From the NCBI GenBank assembly GCA_942159475.1, contig OW804094.1:46744966-46808965 (forward strand): a stretch of DNA of 64,000 nt. The letters are read 5' to 3'. The notes under the pieces were generated by a model, which was given only the letters and a program-made list of their open reading frames with translations, was not told the origin of the DNA and did not search any database. The translations under genes and the position numbers were made by a program. The DNA is from Sthenelais limicola. Lineage: Eukaryota; Annelida; Polychaeta; Phyllodocida; Sigalionidae. This document shows, piece by piece, positions 1-12,900 of the stretch; position 1 is the stretch's first letter; every line of letters starts with the position of its first letter.

Positions 1-944
1 TTGCCTAGAATATAGGATATATGTCGGACTGAGTCACGAATTTTATGGGAACTGTTTTTTACTAGTTCAATGCTGTGCGTCTACAGACTAAATTAATCAC
101 GCTTTGGGTATGCTTTGGAAATTTTAGATAGAGATTACGTTCATTTTGTAACTAACATACATTGTCATGAATACAGAATCATTGTCACTTCCACCACCAA
201 GTCCAAGTCAGGCAAGTTGCAAACAAGTTACAAGGCGATACAAGTCAAGGGACGAAAGTCAGAATCAGAATTGACTGATTAGTCATTAAATATGAATTCT
301 AATACCGTAAAATTTATATAGGATGATTTCATACTGAACTTTCCCTACTCATAGGCATATTAGGAATATAGTTGTCAGAGCAATATACTAGCTGTATTAC
401 CGTACCGTACTGGACATTAAATAAGGCTAAGCCGTTTCTGCAATGGTTAATGTATTGTAGGCCCCACAGGCCTACTAAATATATATCTTAATGTTATGAA
501 TTGAATGTCAATTGGGTCACTTAGGTTTTAGTCCATTTCCCTGGCAAAGACTAGATACCGGCAATTATTATGGTCCCATTGGTATTGTGTGTGTAGCCTG
601 TAGGTGTGTGTGTGTCGGGGGGTGGGGGTGGGGGGGGGGGGGGTGGCATTGTTAATCAGTTACCGTACTCAGTATGAATCAAACCATTTATTTCTTTATA
701 AGTCCATTGTTTTTATCCATCTCAAAATAAGATAATTCTGTGACTGTGACGACCTAATAACAGTATTCATATCCTTGACCTTGTTCAAATGAATCATCAG
801 CCTCTTTTAATAGCCGGCTATATGAATACTGTGATACTAGTTTGGCAGATAAACACGTTCCTTGTTTGGCCCTCCAGGAGCCGTCACTGTTACAAATAGA
901 CATTACCTACTGTATTAAATGGAAATTTGCCATTTCTCTTTCAG
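1..944. other. Intron/upstream sequence of EXOC6
   Basis: No coding exon could be supported here. The stretch ends in a polypyrimidine tract and AG just before the first recognisable EXOC6 exon at 945, so at least its right part is intron. A GT/G-rich low-complexity tract lies at about 604-645. The missing N-terminal Sec15 coding exon(s) must be farther upstream. Confidence 0.6.
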
Positions 945-3900
945 AGCAATTTATGATGGCGACTCGGATGGTCCTGATAAATTCTTAGAGAGGATTGATG
1001 GAAGAATAAAGAACCATGATAAAGAAATCGAGCGTATGTGCAACTACCATTACCAAGGGTTTATTGAATCCATACGCGGCTTGCTCCAGGTCAGAAGTGA
1101 CGTAGAAAAACTCAAGGTACGCAATGGCTTATGCCATCTAATTGCTATACACCTCACAATGAAAGGACTATGAAATGATAGAACTATTATATGGAAAGTT
1201 GTTACTCAACACCTGCGTACAGATATATTTGCGCCTACGATTAATAATTTTACCTATCCTAGTACGGTATCCTATTATGTTTGTGAATGTATGTGACATT
1301 TGTGATTCATGATGGGAGATGTGTAGTACTGATGATCATTATCATCATTATGTCATAACTGCTCATAACTTATTTTGATCATTGGTAACAAACTGTATAT
1401 ATATTTTATTTTTTTTTACTGATTTTATTTATCCAGCTTCTCAAAACAAATACACATGATATAGTCGAGAACAGGTAACACAATACAGATTCTGTGGCGT
1501 TCCACCTGCTGCTGCAGTCTACTTTAGATTAACATATCCGGTTAGAAATAATACTACGTTTCCGGTGAATTAGTCGATACGGTATAATATAGTACAGAGC
1601 ATGGTAAAAAACGATGGTTACAAACAAGGTTTACATAATGGTAATGATGACTTACAGATTTGTTACAGTACATACAATGCAGTGAGAGGTAACTTCGTAC
1701 CTCCAACAGTGTGCAATGAAAGAATTAGAGATGTACGATATAGATAGAGTGTTGTTGTAGCAGAGAGTGATTAGACAGCAATACTAAGTTGGTGTCTGCC
1801 TAAAAGAGAGAGCTATGTTACTGATCTGATTTTAGCATGATTAGGGCTTTGTTTTTAAATGATCTTGAATCTTGTTCATTTTTTATTGCCTTTGGTAGCT
1901 CGTTCCAAAGTGTACCTCCAGAGTAGGCAGGCGTGCGTCTGCACGCCTCCCTTTTTGGGCGAGGGATCGGGAGGTTATAGATGGAGGAGGCCCTAGTGTC
2001 TCTGGTTTTGTTAGAGGTAGATGGGTTGGGGGGGGGGACCACTGTGGGCCCTTCTGTGCATAAGGAGGAGGAGTTGGAGGGTGCGCCTAGATTGTAGGGG
2101 GAGGAGATTGTATTTGGACATAATATTGTCCACATTGCTGGTTCTCTTTGATAGAGAGGCAATGCGGACTGCTCTCCTGAGTGTTCTTTCCAGTTTTTCT
2201 TTAGATGTGGCATTTGCCATGTCCAGAAAGCAGGAATTGAATTCTAGGTGTGGGAGGATCGTAGTTTTAAGAATTCTGAAGGCTATTTTTTGCGAAAGGA
2301 AGGGTCGGATTCTTGCAAATGTGGCCATAGCCGCATTTGCGTTCCGGAGAGTCAGTTTAATTTGTTGGGTTGATTTAAGGTGGTCGTCAATTGTGGACCC
2401 TAGGTATTTAAACTCGTTTACTATGGCAATTGGGGCGCCATTGATGACAAATTGTAGTGGGCTGCTCTGGGGAGGGGTTCTGGGTTTTGGGGGAGGGAAT
2501 AGTACCATGACTTTAGTTTTTTGTGCATTGATCGTCAGTTTGTTTATTCCACACCAGTTTTCTAGGTGTGGGATAGACATAGAGAGGACCCTTGCAGCAT
2601 CGTCGATGGTTTTGGCAGAAGTGTATAGGACGGTATCATCAGCATAGAGTTGACAGGAGATGGGAGAGGGGTTAGTGGAGGTGATGTAGGAGGGAAGGGA
2701 GTTGATATAGAGGTTGAATAGGAGAGGGCCAAGGATGGACCCCTGAGGGACGCCTGTGGAGAGAGAGGCTTGGGGGGATAGAGTATCCCCAATCTTTGTT
2801 TTCTGTGATCTTCCATTGAGGTAGCTGGAATACCATGATATGGTTTCTGGGTGGAAGTTTATGGCCGAGAGTTTATTGGTCAGAATTGAGTGGTCTATTG
2901 TGTTGAAAGCTTTTTTCATGTCGATAAAGAGGGCTATTGTTGATTGTTTGTTGTTGCAGTTGTTAGTGATGTCGTCAATGATTTCAGAGATAGCTATTTG
3001 GGTTGATCTTCCTTTGCGAAAACCAAACTGTTTCGGATGTAGGAGGCAAAAAGATTCAAGGTGATCGTAAGTCTGGGAGTGCACAATGCGTTCTAGTACT
3101 TTACCCGGGACAGGTAGGAGTGAGATTGGCCTAAGATCAGAAGGAGACTGTGGAGATTTTACTTTTGGAAGCGGGACAACGGTTGCTACTTTCCAGGCCT
3201 TTGGGAAGATCGCAGTTTCAATTGAGGATGAGAATAGATGGGTGAATTGCGGCAGCAGGACCTGCATGGCAATCTTGAGCAGTCTAGTGTTAAGATTGGG
3301 GATGCCAGAGGGCTTTTTAATGTCCAGGCTATCGACAATTTCAGCTACTTCTTGTTCAGGGATAGGTTTGAGTGTGAATAAGGGTGTCGAGGTTTGGGTG
3401 AGAGGGTTCAGGTCGGGAGTGGTGAGGGGTGGTGGGTTTGGGATGGCGTTAGCTAATTTCGGGCCAATATTGGCGAAGAAAGAGTTCACATGTGAGGGGA
3501 GGTCATGAGTTTTAATTCCAGGTAGGGAGAACATCGCTTTACCCTTCTTACTGGGTAGGAGCTTTTTCATTTCAAGCCAGAATTTAGATGGATCACTAGC
3601 ATGATTATCAAGATAGGTCGAAATGTAATGTTTTCTGGATGATCTAATGAGGGAGTTAACCTTGCTTCTAAGGGCTCTACTAAGATCCCACACATTAGGG
3701 TCGTTGAGGATTCTCGCTTTGCGGAGGAAATAGTTTCTGTCTGCTATTGCTTCCAGAATTTCAGTGTTGATCCATGGAGGATTCGAGGAGGGGAGCCGTA
3801 TTTGAGTGATAGGGCAGATCTGATCGGCAGCAGATACTATGTGAGAGTAGAGAGAATCCCAGATGTCATCTGGGTTGTTTGAGGTGGATATGTCCGGGGG

Positions 3901-6900
3901 GTTGGATAGAAGAAGATTCTTATATGTGTCATAGGAGAAATTACGAAAGGATCTGCCATGTTTGGTGACCATTGGGGTTAAGCGTTTTTCTTTTTTCCTG
4001 AGGAGAAATACTGGTTGGTGGTCACTGATATTTGTCATCAGAACACCTGATTTCGATACGTATTTTATATTTGAGAAGATTAAGTCAATAGTGGTGGAGG
4101 ACAATTTTGATACTCTGGTAAATTCAGAGATGTGTTGGGTCAGATGGTGTTGTTGGGCCCAGTTGGCTAGTTATATATGTATACTTGAAGTGACTTAAAA
4201 TCTATTAGAATAACATAACTTAAGACCAAACACAACGAGAAAGAAATAACGAATATCTGATTCATCAAAATCTGTATAATATATACAAGAACCATAGGGA
4301 CTAGATAATGTATTATTAAAAACAAATGTTTATAAAATAGGTACCATAGTGTCACAGGATACTGGTAAATATATGGAGAAATCCAGGAGCTGTACCTGTA
4401 TGAAAAGAATAAATACAAACGTATACAAATCAAAATCAAATCGAAATAGGACCTTTCACAAATTATGGTCTAACTACTCTCTGTATGACTGGAGGGAAAG
4501 GGAGTTTAAGTTATACCTGGCTCAGTGGGTTCAATCAGTTAGACGACCTGCTATAAGTGGCTACCCAATAGACATACCAGGGTTTTCTCAGTCCCCTTTT
4601 CTTTTGAGTTCTCCAGAGAGAATGAATATCTATGTGTCCCCTATTTTTCCCCTAGGAATGAAAACTTCCCCTTACTGAAGGTCCCAAACCCCGGACCCCA
4701 TACTAGGGGCAGGGGATGGAGTGTGTCACTGTGTATGGTGCAGAGGTAGGCAGAGGACACCATTACCCCGTCCCCCTGCTGCTGCTGGTTATGTCAGCTA
4801 TTGAAACCAAAATTCATTCACTGCTTTTATGCGAGACACTGTGGGAGACTTCTATGCAATTCAATTTTACCTAAGTGACTGATTTACCCAAATATTGACT
4901 GAACCTTATGGTGGAACATATTCTTGAGGTAAAGATTTGTTTTTTGAGCTGTCATTGTGGGAGGTCACATCTTCAGTGCTGCTTCATAAAAAAAGTTTCC
5001 CTTGGGAACACTGTACTACATGCAACCACACTAGTTCTGAAGTCCTAAATAGTGCAAGTGTATGCATGGTCTCTATATACCACGGTCTGCTCCCGACCAC
5101 TCACGGCCACATGTCGCTTGCATTCACTTGATATTTTGGTGGATAGACTAATAGAAGTTGTCATATTCGAGTATTTAGCAGATGAATCGCCCTAGAATTG
5201 GGCAAAATTACTCTAAACATATTGTCCAAGAATCCTGGTCAGTTTATCGGGTACAGAGCAAATATTATGGATGGGCCAAGTGGACAAAGTTGACACCTAG
5301 AATGGAGGAATTGGTCGATGGCAAAAGCGACCTTGAGTAGAGGAATCGGTCGACGGCAAAAGCGACCACCATGACTCTGCTGGCACAGCTATGGACTAAT
5401 TTGTAAAGTCTGCTATTCTTATTAGGTCGACAGACCTTTTTATTTTTACTCGGAGAGCTAAACCCAATTCTTTTCTACGGCAGATCGGGTTGCTAATTGA
5501 CATTCCTCTAGATAAGAGACCCCCCTATTTTTAGCGGCATGAATTGGCCATTAATCCTATAAATTTCCATGCAGTAAATATAGCCAAAGCGCCACCTTTT
5601 GGTCTAATTTTCGGAAATTTAAATTAATTTTTTCCTTTTCAAAAATAAACAGTGTGGTTCTGGAATGTCGCACTTTTTTTGAAGTCCAAAGATCTTGAAT
5701 AGAATTTCTTATCTGCCTCTAATGCCCGCCCTTGCCCTCGCCGCTTGACCGCCCTCACCTAATTAAGTGATAACAGCCAGACAGTTGACAGGCGTCATAA
5801 CAGATCTAGAGTGCAGGCATCAATTTTTCTAATTGTATGACATATTATTGCAACTCATGTGTAAATATATTCTCCTTAACATAAGAATACTTTTGGTCTT
5901 TGTCCCATCATTCTATTATGCTTAGAAGCCAAATTACTTCTTTTAACTTTAAGTTGCAAACTCAAATCCTGGTCAACATCTGCTCTCTTTCATCAGACTA
6001 GCCTCTAATTGCCTCCCCCTCCTCTCACTTTAGTATCCCTTTCATGAGCCCATCTGATGTATGCCTAGGTTTGATGTATATTCATAAGTATAAAATGATG
6101 TTTAACAGAGGAAAAAGATTAGACTCCTAGACAAATAGACTAAGGTTTGCAGTAGCTTTGATGTCAGGATTGAATTTTAGCAAAAAGTGTTGGATTTCAC
6201 CATCTGTTGTCACCCCAGGGGTCACCCTATCTTTCCTCCACTGCCCATCAATGAGATAAGGCCTCCTCTAATGAGTTTACATGTCAGCATGTAGCATACT
6301 TCACTTTAGAAGATTTTTTGTTTGTGAAATATACATTTTGAATTATGTTTAAGGATGATCGCGGGTATTTCTCAGTTGCCAAAAACGGCGGGGATTTTAC
6401 GACATTGACCATGTTGATATTTTTTATTTTTTTTATCATTTCTTTGAATAGTGATGTTCAGTAGTAAAAAAGAAACACTTCTGACTTTTGAACAGATTAG
6501 TATATGTTTTTTTTCTTGTTTGTTATTGTTTTACGACACCGTAAGCCACCTTGTTTACATGAAATTCAAAGCTAGTCCAGCTCTCACTCACTGCACTGTC
6601 AAGTTTGGGGGCCTCCTGCTCCTAAAGTAATCTGGGGACCACCCGTTTTCTTGTTTTTTTCAGAAAGTATATCCCTTAAACTATGATATACTAAAAAATT
6701 AGCCAACTCTAATTACAATTTATGGTTTAAAATGGATAAAACGTTTCAAAAACGCCCTTTTCTCCATAGACGGCCATATTAAATTAATTAAATAACTTTT
6801 TATTTTCAAACGGAAATAGCAAAAAATCTAGTCTGGGGACCCCCCTTAAAAAAATTATATTTGAAATCAGCATGATTTGGAGTACAAAGTGTGAACAAAT

Positions 6901-9900
6901 CAGGCTGATCTATTTACTTTGGGAAATACCCGCGGTCATCCTTAAGCATATTTTGACAGACGTTAGAATCATTTTGATATTAATTTCTTCAATGTGGGAC
7001 TTATAGAAGAGAAAATATCAAGCAACTCAGTGATTGTGACATGAGGGTCCTTTGCCCTCATCAGCAAAACTGAGTCAAATACCTTAATAAAAATATTTTA
7101 AAATCTCAAAGTTCTCCCATTTAGCCCCCTGCCTGACTACAATATCATAATATTATGGCTGATGATTCTCATTTCTATTTATAGAATTCTAACTGTTAGG
7201 TTGCAAAGATGCCAACTAGCTGCCAACCTACCTGCTACTTTGCAGCTGGCGAGGCTAAACTGCAAAAGCTTTGCAGGTCTTTGCAGGCGAACAAGTTAAA
7301 AAAATAAAATAAATAAATAAATAAATGGTGAAAACGCTTATTAGCAAAGCAATCTGTCTGTCGACCTCATTTTCGCCTCTGAGGCGAAAATCCAAAGCTG
7401 TTAAACTTTTACTTGTATTTTTCTTTCTATTTCAATGTTAGGAGGAAACAAAGGATACAAATGATCGATTGCAGTCATCTGGACGGAGCTTGATTGGAAA
7501 AGGAGAAGAACTGATCCAGTGTAGAAAAGTCCAACGCAATATAGCAACAGCAATAGAGTCGTTAAGTCTGTGTTTGCCCGTTTTGGATACATATGCAAAA
7601 CTTCGCGACCAAATGAAGAATAAAAGGTAACTGATTGTGATAAATATTCTCCTAGGTAGTAGGTGTACACATCTTTTTGGTATTTTTTTTAGCATACACT
7701 CTGTGTTTATCGCCGGCAAGCGTTGACCTGGAGCGCCGCCTAGGTCTAGTTAACAAACTTGTAACTACAACTACAATCATGCATTCAGGACGACAGAGGC
7801 TAAAAACGCAATGAAATATTTTTCTTAAAATATGAAAAATTGAAAGTTTGAGCAGTGTCCTAATGGGATTCTAATGACATTTTGTTGTTTGGAGCGAGGG
7901 CCTAGACTAGACTGCAATGATTTGAAAAAATCGTCCCTCCATACATGTCAGCCCAGACTATGGTTATTAATGTTGACCGTATAGTCTTATTACCTTTACT
8001 TGCTTGCAGATACTATCCCGCTTTAAAAACACTTGAACAACTGGAACACACTTATCTTCCGCGTGTTTCTAAATATCGCTTCTCACAAGCCATGTGCGAG
8101 ACCATTCCTCAACTCAGGGAAAACATCAAGGAGGCTTCCATGACTGACCTGAAGGACTTCTTGGAAAACATCAGGAAGCATTCAGACCGCATTGGAGAAA
8201 TCGCTATGAAGCATGTAAGATTTTTTTTTTAGTTTTATGCGTTCTTGACGATTTTAAAAATCGAAAATTGTTTCTCCACCAACTCGTTTCAACACAAGAA
8301 TCTTTATTCGCCTTACTTGAAGAATAAAGATGAATTCATTGGCATAATTTGTAGAACTTTAATTTGAATCTAACTACGCATCGCTTGTATGATTCTTTAA
8401 CACAATACAATTTTAATGATTCTTTGAACACAAAACTGCTGGCACACACAATACTTGACGATTATATATTGGTTAATTTTAGGCGGCAGAACAACACGGA
8501 ATGGATCCCGGTCTTGCAAAGAAACGAGCTAAGAAACGCAAAGCTCCTGCTCCTCCCAACCCATTTACGGGTGAAGTGGAAGCCTCGCCCAAAGGGAAAA
8601 ATCCTTTCGACGACGAAGAAGAAGAACTTGACATTGATACTGATGAGGTAAGAATCTCAAATATGTTACCCAGAACTCACTTGAATGGGGAATTAATGTA
8701 GATACTGATGTGCAAATTTTTAATATTGATGCGATGTTTTATTTCTGTTGTTTTTTATTTACTCCTGCCTGGGTAATTCTAATTTAGTATTAAGACTAAC
8801 CCGGTTGTATTTCGGCACGTAAGCAATAAAGAAAAACCGTGGATTCACTTTACTAATGTGTGTTACCTCTTAACAGGATTGTCCATCCTTGGACCATGTA
8901 AGTATCTGTCTCCTAAACACGGAACCAAACTTTAATCACATTTCTCCTCGGGATATACTATTAGGTTGGCAATTTAAATGGCTTGATAATAGTTCTCAAG
9001 TAAATCGCGACTCTGTGGTATTTAGATGATTTGAAATCCTAAGTATCGCTTAAAAGAAGGGTCCACCTTAACATGATTCTATTAACAAATGGCCTTTTTT
9101 GAAATGTGTTCGCCGGGTATCATTTTGTCTTCAATGCTGGGTGATATTAATATTGCCTTATATTTCATGTAATGCAGAAATGGATTGCATGTTTTAGGGA
9201 AAAGAGGCCTTACATTTTATTCATAAATCATCTTGCTACTAATATATCGGATGCATTCGGGTTGGGTTGTTCATTTTAAATATAAATTTATCATTATTAT
9301 AAATATCATAATCGATTATCATTGTCATCAACATAAATGGCACTTAAAGTGATATGGAGACTTACACATCAATCCCTGCGATAAGTCTCTCAGGTCTCAT
9401 TAATGACATTGTTAAAGGATTATTCAATGTCTAACGCCTTTGACTGGTGTAGTAGGCATTTAATGGTTTCAAGCTTTTATCATCCATTTTGAATCGGTAT
9501 AGGTTAGTTAAATCTAGTATGTCTTCAGAGTTTAATTTCTCTAGGGTGGACCCTCGTTTTAAGATAAGATATAATTGGTAAAAGAAAATATGGATAAATA
9601 TAATAAAATTAATCTGTGTTACATCACCTTCTACTATCGAGACTCATAATCTGTTTTTAGTCCATAGAGGTTTTATTTGTTGAAAAGATGCCATTGATAA
9701 GCCTGGGAGAAATATGAAGTGGGTTACAAATGTCAGTCACTCAGTCAATTTCGTATCATCAACACTGTCAACTTCAATTATTGCTCTCCTTCCAGACATC
9801 CTTCTCCCATCTATCAGCCTATATGTAACCTCTACTTAAATGTTAATGATATAGTGTTAGTAAATCTTCACGAAGGATTTGGTTTAGACTTTCACCTTGA

Positions 9901-12900
9901 ACGAACGAGCCTCTCTTCAATATTGATCTGCCCGTCTGAGTCGACTATTCTGTGAAATCCGCCTTACTTCTAATGCCACTTACTTGTGAAACTCTTGTTT
10001 CGATAGAATTCTTATGTACTCATTACCCCTCTGGTCTCCCCTACGTATTGAACTGATCCCTTGTCTTTGTTTTAATCTGGGGCATTACAACAATATTTCT
10101 TATGGTCAGTCAAAGGGCCGATATTAAATAGGGAACTTCCCCTTTTTAATGATGAAAGTATCAATGGGAATCCCTTATATTAAATGCAAGAGGTGTAGAA
10201 AAACAATACCAACGCCGAAGTATTGGCTGTATAAGAATGGAGATCATTTCCCCTATCATATTGTTTCTCTCATAGTCTATAGTAATACTAATAAAGAAAG
10301 CTCTAAATCATACAATTGAATCTAGGGATACGGCAAGTATGACGGGAAAGATAATAGTTTTATCATGTGTTGTTTGCGTAAATTGAACACAGACTGTCTA
10401 GGTCTCTCTTTGTGTTGTGGTCATACATGATAGAGTATCAATTTTGTATTCTACCTATGAAAGTTAAATGTCCTAAATGGGTCATTGTGCACATCTCACA
10501 GGATTCAAAGTCTTGACTTCTTATTTAGCCATTGTCTCTTTCTGTGAGTTGATTCTTGTAATAAATATTAAATAATAAAAATTCTTGAAGTCGATAACTA
10601 GTCATAAGTTAATGACCTGAATTGATAAGTCAATCATGATTATGTCCAAGTCCTAATAGAACCGATTGACTATTGACATACTTAAGGTAGAACGGTAAGA
10701 GAATGAAATCCGAAACAAATATGATGAGGTTCTTCCTAGTTTGTCGCGAATGAATTAATTTTTAATTCTGGAAGCAGTTTTGTAAGATTCTATAATAGAA
10801 ATCTGACGCATTATCCTGACATTCGTTTGTTATCAATTGGCTTTTACTCCCCAAGCTCTGCTTATTTAGACCTTTACCAGGGCGCATGAATGCCCGTGTC
10901 TGTTTTCGGTGATGGCAAATGGAACCTACCCTTGCTTAGAAGTAAATATATATTTTATACCCATTTTAGGGATTGAGCGCTCAGGATTTGATTGATTTCT
11001 CGCCTGTTTATCGATGTCTACATATATATTCCGTGCTGGTAAGTCTTTTTGCACAAATTGCCGCTTTTATCTTTGAACTAAATAAGGTCTTCGATGTATA
11101 TTCGATAAGTTATATATTCATGCTTATTCATATATTATTCAAATATATAATATTTTTATTATTTTAATGGATTTGGGCAATGTCTTTTATAATTATTTCC
11201 TATGTAGATTTTTTTAGAGGGGTACCATATTCTCTTCAATTTCTTTTTCAATTCTCATAGTAATGCAGAGGAAAACATTTTCTGTTTGGAAATTACCCAT
11301 TACCCCTGTTAACATAAGAGATAAAATCATGTTCAATCTATATACGTGTATATAAGATAAGATAAGATAAGAAACTACTTTATTCCAACTGGATCGAAGT
11401 TAAATTTTATCCGCTAGCCGATAAATGTGCACAGTTTACTTGTATTGCTACCTTGTCTCACTCTGCCATCTATTATAACTCAATCAAATGCCTGCAGGTA
11501 TATTTAAAAGCCAAGGATTTCGCCAACTTTTCTTTCAGAGAAGTGAGACAGACTGGGTGCCTTTAGGTTTCTCGACCGAGGTTTTAATTTTATTATTTTA
11601 GCTTTATATTTTTCCCGTTTTTGAATTCATCAAAACCCGTTTCAACATCGGTTTTTGATCCTTTTCCAAGCTCCTCTTAATCCTTGTTTGTTGCTGCGCG
11701 ATGTGAATTGTTGTTATAGGAATCCTTAATGAGAAACTGATCATATTAGATAATTGATGTTTAAATTAGGAAAAACTTGCCGTATGGAGATCGAAGAGGA
11801 CCGCGGTTTTTATCGATCTATCATATTGTTTTTATTCTTTTGTTATTCTTATCCCATTCCATGCTCCCCTTCTGGGGGAGAATTGCTCTAAATCCCACGG
11901 TAGATTTTCCCAGTCGTCTTCCCGGATTCGTTTCAATTTAGACATTTTTCAATGGAAAATATTTTGATTATATTGATGTTTGTGAAGACAATTCTGTTTA
12001 GTCTATATAACTATACGAATACTGGAACAACTATTGTACTAATGTTTTATTTACTGAAACGTGCCTTGTTTCATTTAGGGTTCCCGTGAGACGTTTGAAA
12101 GCTACTACCGCAAGCAACGCAGAAAGCAGGCTCGCTTAGCTCTTGCACCACCCCCTAATATGGTACGTCATCGCCGCAAATACTCCAGTCCATAGAATAT
12201 TGATCATAGGCATTGATAACCACTTGCTTGATGGAACATACTTTGTATCGTCAGCAAATGTTAAAAATTTAGATCTGAAAGCGTCCAGGTTTTCATTGCT
12301 ACGTCCCTAGGAAGTTACATGCATACTCATTTACGTTTCTTGGCCTAATCTCCATGAATATATTTTTGTTTATCATTAGACACACTACACATGCACTAGC
12401 TTATGATGCATTGTATGAACCCATCCATTGAATTTCGGTTTCATACGTAATGTGTCGATATTGATGCTTTTTGATTAAAACCAAGTTACAGTTCAAAGTA
12501 GGATATATTTTTCTAAAATCGAAAATATCCTTATTTATTCCGTGTGTTATGAAGTAATTTCTATGCTTGTGGATGAGTAATGTTTAACGTAAGGTTTTAA
12601 GATATATGTAGTGTCATTTTCTTTTCAACCTTGAACGACTTTCCGAGTAATAATGACATTTTATAGATAAATGTATTATACACACTGGGTTTTGTTAAGT
12701 AGTTGTGCATGGAAATATGATAGTAATTTGTGATCTGTCTTCCATGTCCGATGCAAGTGTTAAACAGTTTCTCCTTTTCAGTGTTATTCCAAAGCGCCAA
12801 CGACACAGAGACTATTTGTAATAGAAACTGCAAAGTATATTGAAATATGAATTAATTTAATCTAAATTCCAGATAGAACTGCAGTTTTTCAATTTAAAAT

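Noticed and set aside
2021..3508. Plus-strand frames opposite the LINE
   Set aside because: Antisense shadows of the reverse-transcriptase frame with no motifs of their own.
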